Shown here piece after piece: positions 9,287 through 16,654 of a stretch of 64,000 bases of DNA. Numbering within the stretch: position 1 is the first letter of the stretch; each line of letters opens with the position of its first letter. Under the pieces are notes generated by a model. That model had not been told where the DNA came from. It worked only from the letters and a program-made list of their open reading frames with translations, and did not search any database. A program made the translations under genes and the position numbers. The stretch covers positions 1 to 64,000 of the forward strand of contig NZ_JAGPWC010000028.1 of the NCBI RefSeq assembly GCF_018119405.1, given 5' to 3'. The stretch comes from Massilia sp. ST3 (lineage in GTDB: Bacteria; Pseudomonadota; Gammaproteobacteria; Burkholderiales; Burkholderiaceae_D).

Positions 9287-10819
9287 TTACATGTTGGGAC
9301 GGACGAGGATGGCGGCGACGCCGGCCCCGTAGGTGCCGAACAGCACCAGCACCGAGACGGCCAGGGCCACCAGGCGGCGCTTGCGGCGCACGGTCTGCTC
9401 GGCGGTCCAGTTCATGCTGATCGAGCCCAGGATCGGCACGCCGGTGACTTCGCGCAGCGTCGACTGGCTGAGGAAGGTCGGGCGCAGCTGGCTCATCAGG
9501 AATGCACCGGCCAGGCCGGCGGCCAGGGCGGCCACGAACACGAGCGAGAACAGCTGCAGGCGGTTGGGGCCGGACGGGACCGGCGGGGCGGTCGGCGGTT
9601 CGATCACGCGGAAGGTCAGCATGTCGGTGGCCGAGGACAGGTCGCCCGACAGCTTGGCCGATTCGCGGCGCTCGACCAGTTTCTGGTAGTTTTCGCGGTT
9701 GACTTCGTAGTCGCGGTTGAGCTGGGCCAGCTGGGCCTCGATCTCCGGCGCCTGGGCGCTCTGGGTGCGCAGCTGGGCAACGCGCGCGCCGTACTCGGCC
9801 ACGCGCGCCTGCAGCGAGGCCACGCGCGCTTCCGCCTCCGACAGCGAGACGGTGAGCTGCTGCAGCATCGGGCTGTAGCTGGCGCCCGGATCGGCGCTCG
9901 GCTTGCGGTTCTTGGCTTCGTCCGCCTTGCGCGCCTGCAGCTGCTCGAGCAGGCGGCGGTTGGCGACGATGTCCGGGTGCTGTTCGGTGAACTGGGTGCG
10001 CAGGGTGTCCAGGGTCTTGGTGACGGTGGCGATGCGCTCTTCCAGGGCCGGATCGGTGAACGGCACTTCGGGACCCTTGCCCGGGGTGCTGCTGCCGCCC
10101 GAGATCTTGCGGCGGATCGCGTTGCGCGCCTGCTCGGCCTCGGCCAGCTCCAATCGTGCCTGGCTCAGCGCTTCATTGGCGGTGATCATGCGCGAACCGA
10201 AGTCGGCGCCCTCGCGCGGCAGCATGCCGACGTGCTTGATCTTGAACTCCTTGAGCGTGTTCTCGGCGTTGGCCAGCTTCTCTTCGTAGCTCTTGATCTG
10301 GTCGTCGATGAACTGCACCGCCTTCTCGGAATCCTGCTTCTTGCCGCCGAAGCTGCCCTCGACGAAGATGGTCAGGAAGGCCTGGACCACGTCGCGGCCC
10401 TGCTTGGCGTTGGGCGCGGTATAGCTGATGGTGTAGATGTCGTCGCGCTCGGTGCCTGCCATCTTGATGCGCGAGATCATGTCGTCGACCATCTTCTCCT
10501 GTTCCTTGCTGTCGCGCGCCTTGACGTCGAGGTCGACCATGCGCAGCACGCGCTCGACGTTCGGACGGCTGATCAGGGTGCGGCGCATGAACAGGACCTG
10601 CTGGTCCAGGTTGGGCACCGTGGTCATGTTCGACAGCAGGGGCTTGAGGATGCTCTGGGTGTCGACGTAGACGCGGGCCGAAGCCTCGTACTGGTTCGGC
10701 AGCTTGAACACCACCGCCCATCCGGCCAGGGCGACTACCCAGGTGATGACGACGGCATGCCAGCGGTATTTACCGATGGCTTTCAGGAAAGTAAGAATCA
10801 GGGCTGTAATCTCGGCCAT
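9287..10819 (-). CDS. XrtA system polysaccharide chain-length determinant (Wzz/PCP family)
   Basis: This 510-aa inner-membrane polysaccharide co-polymerase sets polymer length with the tyrosine kinase encoded next to it. A Wzz-type N-terminal region with a membrane helix spans residues 20-38. The large central part (about 170-390) is coiled-coil rich (QARNAIRRKISG and EARVASLQARVAEYGARV). Two hydrophobic segments lie near residues 425-445 and 485-505. The PNQYEASARVYVDTQSILKP motif after the first helix is typical of the family. It is the first gene of the nine-gene minus-strand operon. The Shine-Dalgarno region is weak and lies just below a 7-bp hairpin at 10840-10857. Confidence 0.93.
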   Translation of the reverse strand: MAEITALILTFLKAIGKYRWHAVVITWVVALAGWAVVFKLPNQYEASARVYVDTQSILKPLLSNMTTVPNLDQQVLFMRRTLISRPNVERVLRMVDLDVKARDSKEQEKMVDDMISRIKMAGTERDDIYTISYTAPNAKQGRDVVQAFLTIFVEGSFGGKKQDSEKAVQFIDDQIKSYEEKLANAENTLKEFKIKHVGMLPREGADFGSRMITANEALSQARLELAEAEQARNAIRRKISGGSSTPGKGPEVPFTDPALEERIATVTKTLDTLRTQFTEQHPDIVANRRLLEQLQARKADEAKNRKPSADPGASYSPMLQQLTVSLSEAEARVASLQARVAEYGARVAQLRTQSAQAPEIEAQLAQLNRDYEVNRENYQKLVERRESAKLSGDLSSATDMLTFRVIEPPTAPPVPSGPNRLQLFSLVFVAALAAGLAGAFLMSQLRPTFLSQSTLREVTGVPILGSISMNWTAEQTVRRKRRLVALAVSVLVLFGTYGAGVAAILVRPNM

Positions 10820-10839
10820 CTTGTCAGTCTCGCCAGTGG

Positions 10840-10857
10840 GAGCCCTCGGCAGGGCTC
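10840..10857. promoter_or_regulatory. Perfect hairpin in the leader of the exopolysaccharide operon
   Basis: GAGCCCT (10840-10846) and AGGGCTC (10851-10857) form a perfect 7-bp stem with a 4-base loop. It lies 20 bases upstream of the chain-length determinant start at 10819. No T-run follows on the minus strand, so it is not a terminator. It could modulate translation or RNA stability of the first operon gene; this is inference. Confidence 0.45.
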
Positions 10858-11002
10858 AACAAATAAACATCTCGCATGATCGCTTGTACCCTGAGCAATT
10901 GCAATTACGTATTTGGAAATTGCGCTTTTCGGTACCAAGAGTGCAAACTGTTTGCAACAGAACTTCTGCATTGCAACAAAATCATCGTGCTTCCTGCGGT
11001 TT

Positions 11003-11051
11003 TTACCCCTGTTTCTGTTGCATTATCGCAAACATTTGCTTGCAGGGGTAA
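11003..11051. repeat. 9-bp perfect inverted repeat, 31-base spacer
   Basis: TTACCCCTG and CAGGGGTAA are exact reverse complements. The spacer contains TGTTGCA and GCAAACATTTGC. The right arm is followed by the T-rich TTGTATTTTT, so a weak plus-strand terminator is possible. An operator for looping by a dimeric regulator is equally possible. Confidence 0.45.
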
Positions 11052-11210
11052 TTGTATTTTTCTAAACCTTTTGATACCGGGATACGATGATGTCGTAACA
11101 AGTCAATAATTTTGTTGCTTTCAGTAAAACATGCTTATTGTAATGTTTAAAATAGGAAAGGGCCTGCACAATTGACAGCCCGAACGACAGATGTACCGGA
11201 GCATTGTGAT

Positions 11211-11993
11211 ATGCGTATGACAAGACTTTCATCCATCCTGCCTGGCGCCGTGCTGGCGCTGGCGGCCATCCTGGGCGCCTCTGCCGCGCATGCCGCGCCG
11301 CTCACCGAAACGGCGGCGGCCGTGAAGCAGTCGGTACTCGGCATCGGCACCTACCAGAAGACCCGCAGCCCGGCGATCGTGTTCGTCGGCACCGGCTTCG
11401 TCGTGGGCGACGGCCTGAGCGTGATCACCAACGCCCACGTGGTGCCCGACACCATGGATGGCGCCCGGCTGGAAGAGCTGGGCGTGGTGGTGGGCAAGGG
11501 CGAGCAGGTCGCTTTCCGTCCGGCCACCCTGGTGGCGCTGGACCGCGAGCACGATCTGGCCCACCTGCGCCTGTCGGGCGCGCCGCTGCCGGCCCTGGCC
11601 CTGGGCGACGGCGAGCGGGTAGTCGAAGGGCAGGAGATGGCCTTCACCGGGTTTCCCTTAGGCATGAACCTGGGCCTGTATGCCGCCACCCACCGCGCCT
11701 TGCTGGCGGCCGTCACGCCGGTGGTGCGGCCATCGCTGAATTCGCGCAAGCTGGATGCGCGCGCCATCACCCAGCTGCAGCGCTCCTCCTACCAGGTGTT
11801 CCAGCTCGACGCCACCGCCTATCCGGGCAACAGCGGCAGTCCGCTCTACGATCCGGCCAGCGGCGCCGTGCTCGGCGTGATCAATGCCGTGTTCGTCAAG
11901 GGACTGAAGGAGACCGCGATCAGCAACCCGAGCGGTATCACCTACGCGATTCCGGTCCGCCATGTGCAGGCGCTGTTGCAGCGTAAGCAGTAG
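11211..11993 (+). CDS. Secreted trypsin-like serine protease (S1 family, chymotrypsin fold)
   Basis: This 260-aa protein has an N-terminal signal peptide (basic start, hydrophobic core, likely cleavage after SAAHA near residue 28) and a compact trypsin-like peptidase domain. The catalytic triad is visible as His76 in TNAHVV, Asp115 in EHDLAHL and Ser208 in YPGNSGSP. There is no PDZ domain, unlike DegP/DegQ. The ATG at 11211 was preferred over the upstream in-frame codon at 11172 because CGGAG lies about nine bases before it and the signal peptide follows directly. It is divergent from the exopolysaccharide operon and upstream of epsA, so an envelope role in that pathway is plausible but unproven. 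Confidence 0.88.
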   Translation: MRMTRLSSILPGAVLALAAILGASAAHAAPLTETAAAVKQSVLGIGTYQKTRSPAIVFVGTGFVVGDGLSVITNAHVVPDTMDGARLEELGVVVGKGEQVAFRPATLVALDREHDLAHLRLSGAPLPALALGDGERVVEGQEMAFTGFPLGMNLGLYAATHRALLAAVTPVVRPSLNSRKLDARAITQLQRSSYQVFQLDATAYPGNSGSPLYDPASGAVLGVINAVFVKGLKETAISNPSGITYAIPVRHVQALLQRKQ

Positions 11994-12035
11994 AAATGAA
12001 ACTATTTCAACTGTGCACGCAATTCAGCGGGAGCC

Positions 12036-12044
12036 TGTTATACA
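12036..12044 (+). promoter_or_regulatory. Putative extended -10 promoter for epsA-like gene
   Basis: TGTTATACA reads as an extended -10 element (TG, one base, TATACA) about 95 bases upstream of the GTG start at 12137. No good -35 hexamer is seen, which extended -10 promoters tolerate. Assignment is by eye. Confidence 0.35.
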
Positions 12045-12136
12045 ATAGCCACGCCTGTTAATGGGTGAATAACATTTTTTAGATCGCAAGATGATGCGCA
12101 GGCCAGGCGCCGCGCTGCCATGCGAAGGGGATCGAC

Positions 12137-12763
12137 GTGAGCAAGATGATGCATTTGATGAAATATGTTGCTGCGGCGGGCGCCGCCGGCTGCCTGCTGC
12201 TGCTGGGCGGTTGCGCCAGCCCCGCGGCGCCGAGCCAGGCGGCCCTGGCGCCGGTCAATCCGGACTACCTGATCGGGCCGGGCGACAGCGTGAACATCAT
12301 TGTGTGGCGCAATCCCGAAGTGTCGATGTCGGTCCCGGTACGTCCGGACGGCAAGATCACCACCCCCCTGGTCGAAGACCTGCCGGCCGCCGGCAAGACC
12401 TCGACCCAGCTGGCGCGCGACATCGAGCAGGCCCTGGCCAAGTTCATCCAGCAGCCGGTGGTGACCGTCATCGTCACCAACTTTGTCGGCAATTTCAACG
12501 AGCAGATCCGTGTGATCGGCCAGGCGGCGCGTCCGCAAGCCCTGCCGTACCGCCGCGACATGTCGCTGATGGATGTCCTGATCGCGGTCGGCGGCGTCAC
12601 CGAATTCGCTGCCGGCAACAAGGCGACCATCGTGCGCACCGTCGACGGCAAGCAGGAAAAGCTCCCGGTGCGTCTCGACGCCCTGCTCAAGGATGGCGAC
12701 ATCTCGGCCAACGTGATGATGCGTCCTGGCGACGTTTTGATCGTTCCCGAAAGCTTCTTCTGA
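12137..12763 (+). CDS. epsA: XrtA/PEP-CTERM system exopolysaccharide export lipoprotein (Wza-like)
   Basis: This 208-aa outer membrane polysaccharide export protein belongs to the Wza/OPX family. A lipoprotein signal peptide ends in LLLGGC with Cys26 as the lipidation site. The poly-export domain starts at VNPDYLIGPGDSVNIIVW (about residues 40-57) and is followed by SLBB-like repeats. It is small because it lacks extra SLBB copies, as in the XrtA-associated subfamily. The start is GTG at 12137 with AAGGGGA six bases upstream; an ATG three codons later is an alternative. In most XrtA loci this gene heads the operon with the chain-length gene. Here it is on the opposite strand, separated by the protease gene. 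Confidence 0.9.
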   Translation: MSKMMHLMKYVAAAGAAGCLLLLGGCASPAAPSQAALAPVNPDYLIGPGDSVNIIVWRNPEVSMSVPVRPDGKITTPLVEDLPAAGKTSTQLARDIEQALAKFIQQPVVTVIVTNFVGNFNEQIRVIGQAARPQALPYRRDMSLMDVLIAVGGVTEFAAGNKATIVRTVDGKQEKLPVRLDALLKDGDISANVMMRPGDVLIVPESFF

Positions 12764-12768
12764 ACGCC

Positions 12769-12785
12769 TGTCGAGAATTTTTACA
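12769..12785 (+). promoter_or_regulatory. 17-bp upstream activating element, copy 1 (PrsR-type, inferred)
   Basis: TGTCGAGAATTTTTACA differs at one position from the element at 18271-18287 upstream of the PEP-CTERM gene. Both have a partial dyad (TGT...ACA) and both lie about 90-140 bases upstream of a sigma-54 promoter, as expected for an NtrC-type activator site. PrsK/PrsR with RpoN are known to regulate PEP-CTERM genes; identity of the activator here is inferred. Confidence 0.7.
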
Positions 12786-12905
12786 AACCGACGCGTTCCC
12801 AAATTACAATAGCTTAAGCGGCAAACCGCCCGGCCGCAGCTAGGCCTCTGTTTCTCAAGGAGTTTTTTCTAAAATACAATGTATTTTGGAAAACCTTGCT
12901 AATAG

Positions 12906-12921
12906 AGGCACGTTTCTTGCA
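12906..12921 (+). promoter_or_regulatory. Sigma-54 (RpoN) -24/-12 promoter for the HPr-rel-A cassette
   Basis: AGGCACGTTTCTTGCA matches the consensus TGGCAC-N5-TTGCA with one mismatch. Transcription would begin near 12932, which rules out the ATG at 12924 and supports the GTG at 12972 as the start of the first gene. An AT-rich stretch with an inverted repeat (AAAATAC/GTATTTT, about 12871-12887) lies between it and the upstream element, suitable for DNA bending. Confidence 0.8.
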
Positions 12922-12971
12922 TCATGCTACGGGCGTGCGCCGACCGGCCATCAATCCTCGAGGAACCCGAC

Positions 12972-13541
12972 GTGGCTACCGAACATCAACCCGACCAAAC
13001 TACTCCCCCGACTCTCGATGCCCGGGGTGCGGCCCGCCGCCGCCTCGGCAAGGCGGGCCTGGGCGCGGCCGGCGTCCTGTGGACGCTCGAGAGCAAGGCG
13101 ACCATGAGCTACGGCGCGATCTGCGTCGCGCCCTCGGCCGGCCTGTCCGGCGGCCTGGACAGCACTTACGGTCCGAAGCCGACCTGCATCGGCCGTTCGC
13201 CGGGCTACTGGAAGCAGGCCCACCATTCCTGGCCCTGCTCGCGCCGCATCAAGTTCAGCGAAGTCTTCCCCTGCTACGGCGCGAACAAGAACACCTATGG
13301 CGCCGCCACGATGCTGACGATGCTGGGCAATGTTTCGTTCGACAAGTACAACCTCGGCCAGCACCTGGTCGCGAACTACCTGAACGTCATTTCGAAGAAG
13401 TCCTCTTTCCTGAGCGTCAAGACCCTGGTCGAGATGTGGACCGAGCTGCAATCCACCGGCCAGTACAGCCCGGCGCCGGACGTGTTCTGGAACGCCGAGG
13501 AGACCAAGCGCTACCTGGAACGCACCTACGGTGGTTCCTGA
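12972..13541 (+). CDS. Small GYWK-motif protein with Arg-rich N-terminus, first gene of HPr-rel-A cassette
   Basis: This is a 189-aa protein of unknown function. The start is GTG at 12972, with GAGGA at 12959-12963, and lies downstream of the sigma-54 start site. Residues 21-37 (ARRRLGKAGLGAAGVLW) form an Arg-rich, weakly hydrophobic segment that resembles a poor Tat signal or a leader. The body has four cysteines (51, 72, 89, 101) and a SPGYWKQAHHSWPC segment at 76-89. That segment, with YGAATMLTMLGN and LGQHLVANYLNV after it, resembles the TPGYWKNHP domain found in many secreted and PEP-CTERM proteins. It overlaps the PqqD-like gene by 11 bases. It could be the substrate of the downstream kinase system; this is inference. 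Confidence 0.75.
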   Translation: MATEHQPDQTTPPTLDARGAARRRLGKAGLGAAGVLWTLESKATMSYGAICVAPSAGLSGGLDSTYGPKPTCIGRSPGYWKQAHHSWPCSRRIKFSEVFPCYGANKNTYGAATMLTMLGNVSFDKYNLGQHLVANYLNVISKKSSFLSVKTLVEMWTELQSTGQYSPAPDVFWNAEETKRYLERTYGGS

Positions 13542-13806
13542 GGCGCGCCCCTGGCGCATCGTGCCCGGGCAAACGCTCGCCTGCCGCGAATGGGAAGACG
13601 GCGCGGTCCTGTTCAACAGCCTGTCCGGCGCCACCCACCAGCTGTCGGACGCCGCGCTCTGGATGCTGGATGCCCTGGCCGAGGCGCCGCGCAGCCCCGC
13701 GGCGCTGGCCGCCGCCCTGCGCGAGCAGGGCGCGCAAGCCGAACCCGAACACCTCGCCCGCCTCCTGCATGAGCTGAAAGGCCTGCACCTGGTCGAACCA
13801 TGCTGA
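13531..13806 (+). CDS. HPr-rel-A system PqqD-family protein
   Basis: This 91-aa protein resembles PqqD, the peptide-binding chaperone (RRE fold) of several peptide-modification systems. The conserved pattern is visible: PWRIVPGQTLACREWEDG, then AVLFNSLSGATHQLSDAALWML and a helical C-terminal half. The GTG start at 13531 is needed to include the first strand of the fold. It overlaps the genes on both sides (11 bases upstream, 7 bases downstream), so it is translationally coupled. In the family scheme it accompanies HprK-related kinase A. Whether it binds the 189-aa protein encoded before it is not known. Confidence 0.85.
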   Translation: MVPEARPWRIVPGQTLACREWEDGAVLFNSLSGATHQLSDAALWMLDALAEAPRSPAALAAALREQGAQAEPEHLARLLHELKGLHLVEPC

Positions 13807-14720
13807 CCGTGTCGTCCCTCGCGCCCGCGCAGCTGCGCGCGCGCCTGCAAGGCCCCGGCCTCGACTTGCGCACCGGGCCCTTCACCTGCCGCGTCACCAG
13901 CGACATCCCCCGGGTCCAGCAAGGCATTGCGCTGCTCTACGCCGACTATCCGGTGCAGGCGCCAGGCGGCTTCGCCGATTTCCACGTCAACCTGCGCCGC
14001 ACCAAAGGCCTGCGCCGCTGGTTCCGTCCCCAGGTGCGCTTCGACCAGGACGGCCTGACCCCGTTCAAGCCGCTGCCCCTGGCCCAGGCCTATCCGATGT
14101 TCGAATGGGTGCTCAACTGGTGCGTGACCAACCGCGCCCACGGCTACCTGGTCGTGCACGCGGCCGTGGTCGAGAAGGGCGGGCGCGCCGTGATCCTGCC
14201 GGCCCCTCCCGGCTCGGGCAAGAGCACCCTGTGCGCGGCCCTGGTGTGCCGCGGCTGGCGCTTGCTGTCGGACGAGCTGTGCCTGGTCCGCCACGCCGAT
14301 GGCGCGCTGGTGCCGGTGCCGCGCCCGGTCAGCCTGAAGAACGCATCGATCGGGGTGATCCAGGCGTTTTCGCCCCAGGCGGTGTTCGGTCCGCGGGTAG
14401 AGGGCACGGCCAAGGGCACCATCGGCCACATGCGCGCGCCGGGCGACAGCGTGGCGCGCGCCCTCGAGCCGGCGCGGCCCGTGGCCATCGTCTTCCCGCG
14501 CTACGAGGCCGGCGCCGCCACCCGGGTGGCCCAGTTGGGCAAGGCCGGCACCTTCATGCGCGTGGCCGACAACGCCTTCAATTACGCGCTGCTGGGCGAG
14601 CGCGGCTTCGCCACCCTGGGCGACCTGGTCGACGCCTGCAGCGGCATCGAGTTCAGCTACAGCAGCCTGGACGAGGCGATGGCCGTGTTCGAGCGCCTGG
14701 CCGAGGGACGCCAGCCATGA
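13800..14720 (+). CDS. HprK-related kinase A
   Basis: This 306-aa cytoplasmic protein has a P-loop domain like the C-terminal catalytic domain of HPr kinase/phosphorylase. Key residues seen: His120 in LVVHAAVV, Walker A APPGSGKST at 135-143, and Asp158-Glu159 in LLSDEL. The N-terminal 110 residues lack the canonical HprK N-domain and carry family-specific text (VRFDQDGLTPFKPLPLAQ). It belongs to the HPr-rel-A system defined by genomic context; its phospho-acceptor is unknown. Canonical HPr is not encoded nearby. It overlaps the PqqD-like gene at its start and the nucleotidyltransferase gene (ATGA) at its end. Confidence 0.9.
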   Translation: MLTVSSLAPAQLRARLQGPGLDLRTGPFTCRVTSDIPRVQQGIALLYADYPVQAPGGFADFHVNLRRTKGLRRWFRPQVRFDQDGLTPFKPLPLAQAYPMFEWVLNWCVTNRAHGYLVVHAAVVEKGGRAVILPAPPGSGKSTLCAALVCRGWRLLSDELCLVRHADGALVPVPRPVSLKNASIGVIQAFSPQAVFGPRVEGTAKGTIGHMRAPGDSVARALEPARPVAIVFPRYEAGAATRVAQLGKAGTFMRVADNAFNYALLGERGFATLGDLVDACSGIEFSYSSLDEAMAVFERLAEGRQP

Positions 14721-15799
14721 GCATGCCCTTGCTGCTGCAGCTGCTGCGCGACCCGCGCATCGCCGCGCGGCTGGCGCCCGGCGACTGGGACCTGCTGCTG
14801 CGCCAGGCCGCCAACGCCGGCATGGGCGCCACCGTGCTGGCGCTGCTGGAAGACGGCGGCCTGCTGGACACGGTGCCGTCCGCGCCGCGCGCCCATCTGG
14901 AATGGTGGCGCGTGGCCGCCGAGCGCCATGCCTGCGCGGTGCGCTTCGAGGTGGCGCGTATCCGCGAAGCCCTCGACGAACTGCAGCTGCCCGTGATCCT
15001 GCTCAAGGGCGCCGCCTATGCCCTGGCCGAGTTGCCGGCCGGGCGCGGGCGCGTGTTTTCCGACATCGACATCCTGCTGCCGAAGGCCGCCATGGGGAAG
15101 GCCGAGGCCGCCCTGATGCTGCACGGCTGGGCCACCACCCACCACGACGCCTACGACCAGCGCTACTACCGCCAGTGGATGCACGAGCTGCCGCCGATGA
15201 TCCACATGCACCGCGGTAACGCGATCGACGTGCATCACGCGATCCTGCCCGAGACCGCGCCCGCGCGCCCGGATCCGGCCAAGCTGCGCGCCGCCGCCGT
15301 GGCGCTGCCGGGCGAACCCGGCCTGTGGACCCTGTGCCCGCACGACATGTTCCTGCACAGCGCGGTGCACCTGTTCTGGGGCGGGGAATTCAACCACGGC
15401 CTGCGCGACCTGTTCGACCTGCACCGCCTGGCCCTGCACTTCGGCGCCCGGCCCGGCTTCTGGGACGGCCTGGCGGCGCGCGCCGCCGAGCTGGAACTGG
15501 CGCGCCCCCTGTTCTATGCGCTGCGCTGGTGCGTGCGCCTGCTCGATACGCCGGTGCCGCCGGCCGTACTGGCCCAGGCCGCCGGGGGGCGTCCCAAGGG
15601 CGCGCTGATGGTGCTGATGGACGCGCTGTTCGCGCGCGCCCTGCTGCCGCTGCACCCGAGCTGCGGCGGCCGCGCGGCCGCCCTGGCGCACTTTGCGCTC
15701 TATGTGCGCGGCAACTGGCTGCGCATGCCGCCGCTGCTGCTGTCGCGCCACCTGTTCCACAAGGCCTTCCTGTCGCCCAAGGCCGCCGAGCCGGTTTGA
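14717..15799 (+). CDS. Nucleotidyltransferase-family protein of the HPr-rel-A cassette
   Basis: This 360-aa protein belongs to the uncharacterised nucleotidyltransferase family (NTP_transf_5 type, pol-beta fold). The signature is LLKGAAYALAELP at 95-107 followed by GRVFSDIDILLP at 111-122, where Asp116 and Asp118 would bind metal. A second helical half contains CPHDMFLHSAVHLFW and HGLRDLFDLHRL, also typical. It starts within the stop of the kinase gene and is the last tightly coupled member of the cassette. Members of this family often sit beside PqqD-like or peptide-modification genes. Substrate unknown. Confidence 0.85.
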   Translation: MSMPLLLQLLRDPRIAARLAPGDWDLLLRQAANAGMGATVLALLEDGGLLDTVPSAPRAHLEWWRVAAERHACAVRFEVARIREALDELQLPVILLKGAAYALAELPAGRGRVFSDIDILLPKAAMGKAEAALMLHGWATTHHDAYDQRYYRQWMHELPPMIHMHRGNAIDVHHAILPETAPARPDPAKLRAAAVALPGEPGLWTLCPHDMFLHSAVHLFWGGEFNHGLRDLFDLHRLALHFGARPGFWDGLAARAAELELARPLFYALRWCVRLLDTPVPPAVLAQAAGGRPKGALMVLMDALFARALLPLHPSCGGRAAALAHFALYVRGNWLRMPPLLLSRHLFHKAFLSPKAAEPV

Positions 15800-15922
15800 G
15801 CCAGGCCCGGCCGAAAGCGGGCTGGAGGGGTGGTGCGGCGCGGAAGAATGGCATACTATTAACAGATTGCATCCCGGACCCTTGCGATTCCTCCAACGTC
15901 AACCCTTACGCGGATAAGACCC

Positions 15923-16648
15923 ATGGAAACAGCGGACAAGCTGGTACGCCTGCAAGACCTGCGCCAGTTCCTGGCCGGCGGCAGCCTGGAAGACAACCTG
16001 CAGCGCCAGGCCGAGCAGGCCGCGCTGCTGGTCGGCGCCGACCACTGCTCGATCATGCTGATCAACAGCGGCAGCGGCGAGGAAATGCGGATGAGCATGT
16101 ATGCGCGCCACGGCGACTTGCCGGACGCGGCCCTGCATGCCTCGATCGGCACCGGGGAGGGCATCTGCGGCCATGTACTGGCCAGCGGCGAGGCGCTGTT
16201 CGTGGAAGACATCGGGCGCTCGCCCTTCGCGCTGCTGGCGCGCCGCCCCGACGCTGCCGGCCGCGCCCTGATGGCGGCGCCGGTGAGGATAGGCGACAAG
16301 ATCATCGGCGTGGTCAACGTCTCGGGCGCCCGTTTCGACCCGCTCGACCTGCCCCTGCTCGACATCGTCGCCAGCCTGATCGGCAAGTCGATCCAGGTAT
16401 CCCAGCTGCAGAGGGTGCTGGACTCGCGCTTCGCCCAGCTGGCCCTGCTGCAGGAAGCCCAGCACAAGGTCGGCGAGCAGGTGCGCACCGCCTACCAGAA
16501 TCCCGAGGACGTGGCGCGCATCCTGGCGCGCGCCTTCTTCCGCGAAATGACCAAGGCCGGCTTCGCCTCCGGCCAGATCGTCAGCGCGGCCACCGAACTC
16601 ATCGATCAACTCAATCGTCAATTGCAGGCGGACGGAAAAGCCGCCTGA
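15923..16648 (+). CDS. GAF-domain protein
   Basis: This 241-aa cytoplasmic protein carries a GAF sensor domain at roughly residues 20-165 (VGADHCSIMLINSG, SIGTGEGICGHVLASGEALFV in two pieces, and MAAPVRIGDKIIGVVNVSG). The last 75 residues are helical and contain no output domain such as GGDEF, kinase or HTH. It may signal by protein contact. It follows the nucleotidyltransferase gene after 123 bases and precedes the flavin oxidoreductase gene by six bases, so the latter two are probably co-transcribed. The 123-base gap contains no clear promoter. Ligand unknown. Confidence 0.85.
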   Translation: METADKLVRLQDLRQFLAGGSLEDNLQRQAEQAALLVGADHCSIMLINSGSGEEMRMSMYARHGDLPDAALHASIGTGEGICGHVLASGEALFVEDIGRSPFALLARRPDAAGRALMAAPVRIGDKIIGVVNVSGARFDPLDLPLLDIVASLIGKSIQVSQLQRVLDSRFAQLALLQEAQHKVGEQVRTAYQNPEDVARILARAFFREMTKAGFASGQIVSAATELIDQLNRQLQADGKAA

Positions 16649-16654
16649 ACCGCA

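Larger units (their letters stand above)
10820..11210. promoter_or_regulatory. Divergent intergenic regulatory region between exopolysaccharide operon and protease gene
   Basis: This 391-base gap is much richer in A and T than its surroundings and separates two divergent transcription units. It holds TGCAACA at 10953-10959 and 10972-10978 and its reverse complement TGTTGCA at 11016-11022. It also holds a perfect 9-bp inverted repeat, TTACCCCTG at 11003-11011 with CAGGGGTAA at 11043-11051. No convincing sigma-54 site was found on either strand. A regulator probably binds here, but it cannot be named. Confidence 0.5.

Noticed and set aside
8195..10879. An 894-codon plus-strand frame opposite the tyrosine kinase and chain-length genes
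   Set aside because: It is antisense to two well-supported family members and of low-complexity composition.
12924..12971. ATG at 12924 as start of the GYWK protein
   Set aside because: It lies only three bases after the -12 element and before the expected transcription start; GTG 12972 has a ribosome site.
15850..15880. Sigma-54-like TGGCAT...TTGCAT upstream of the GAF gene
   Set aside because: Spacing between the two parts is 12 bases instead of five.
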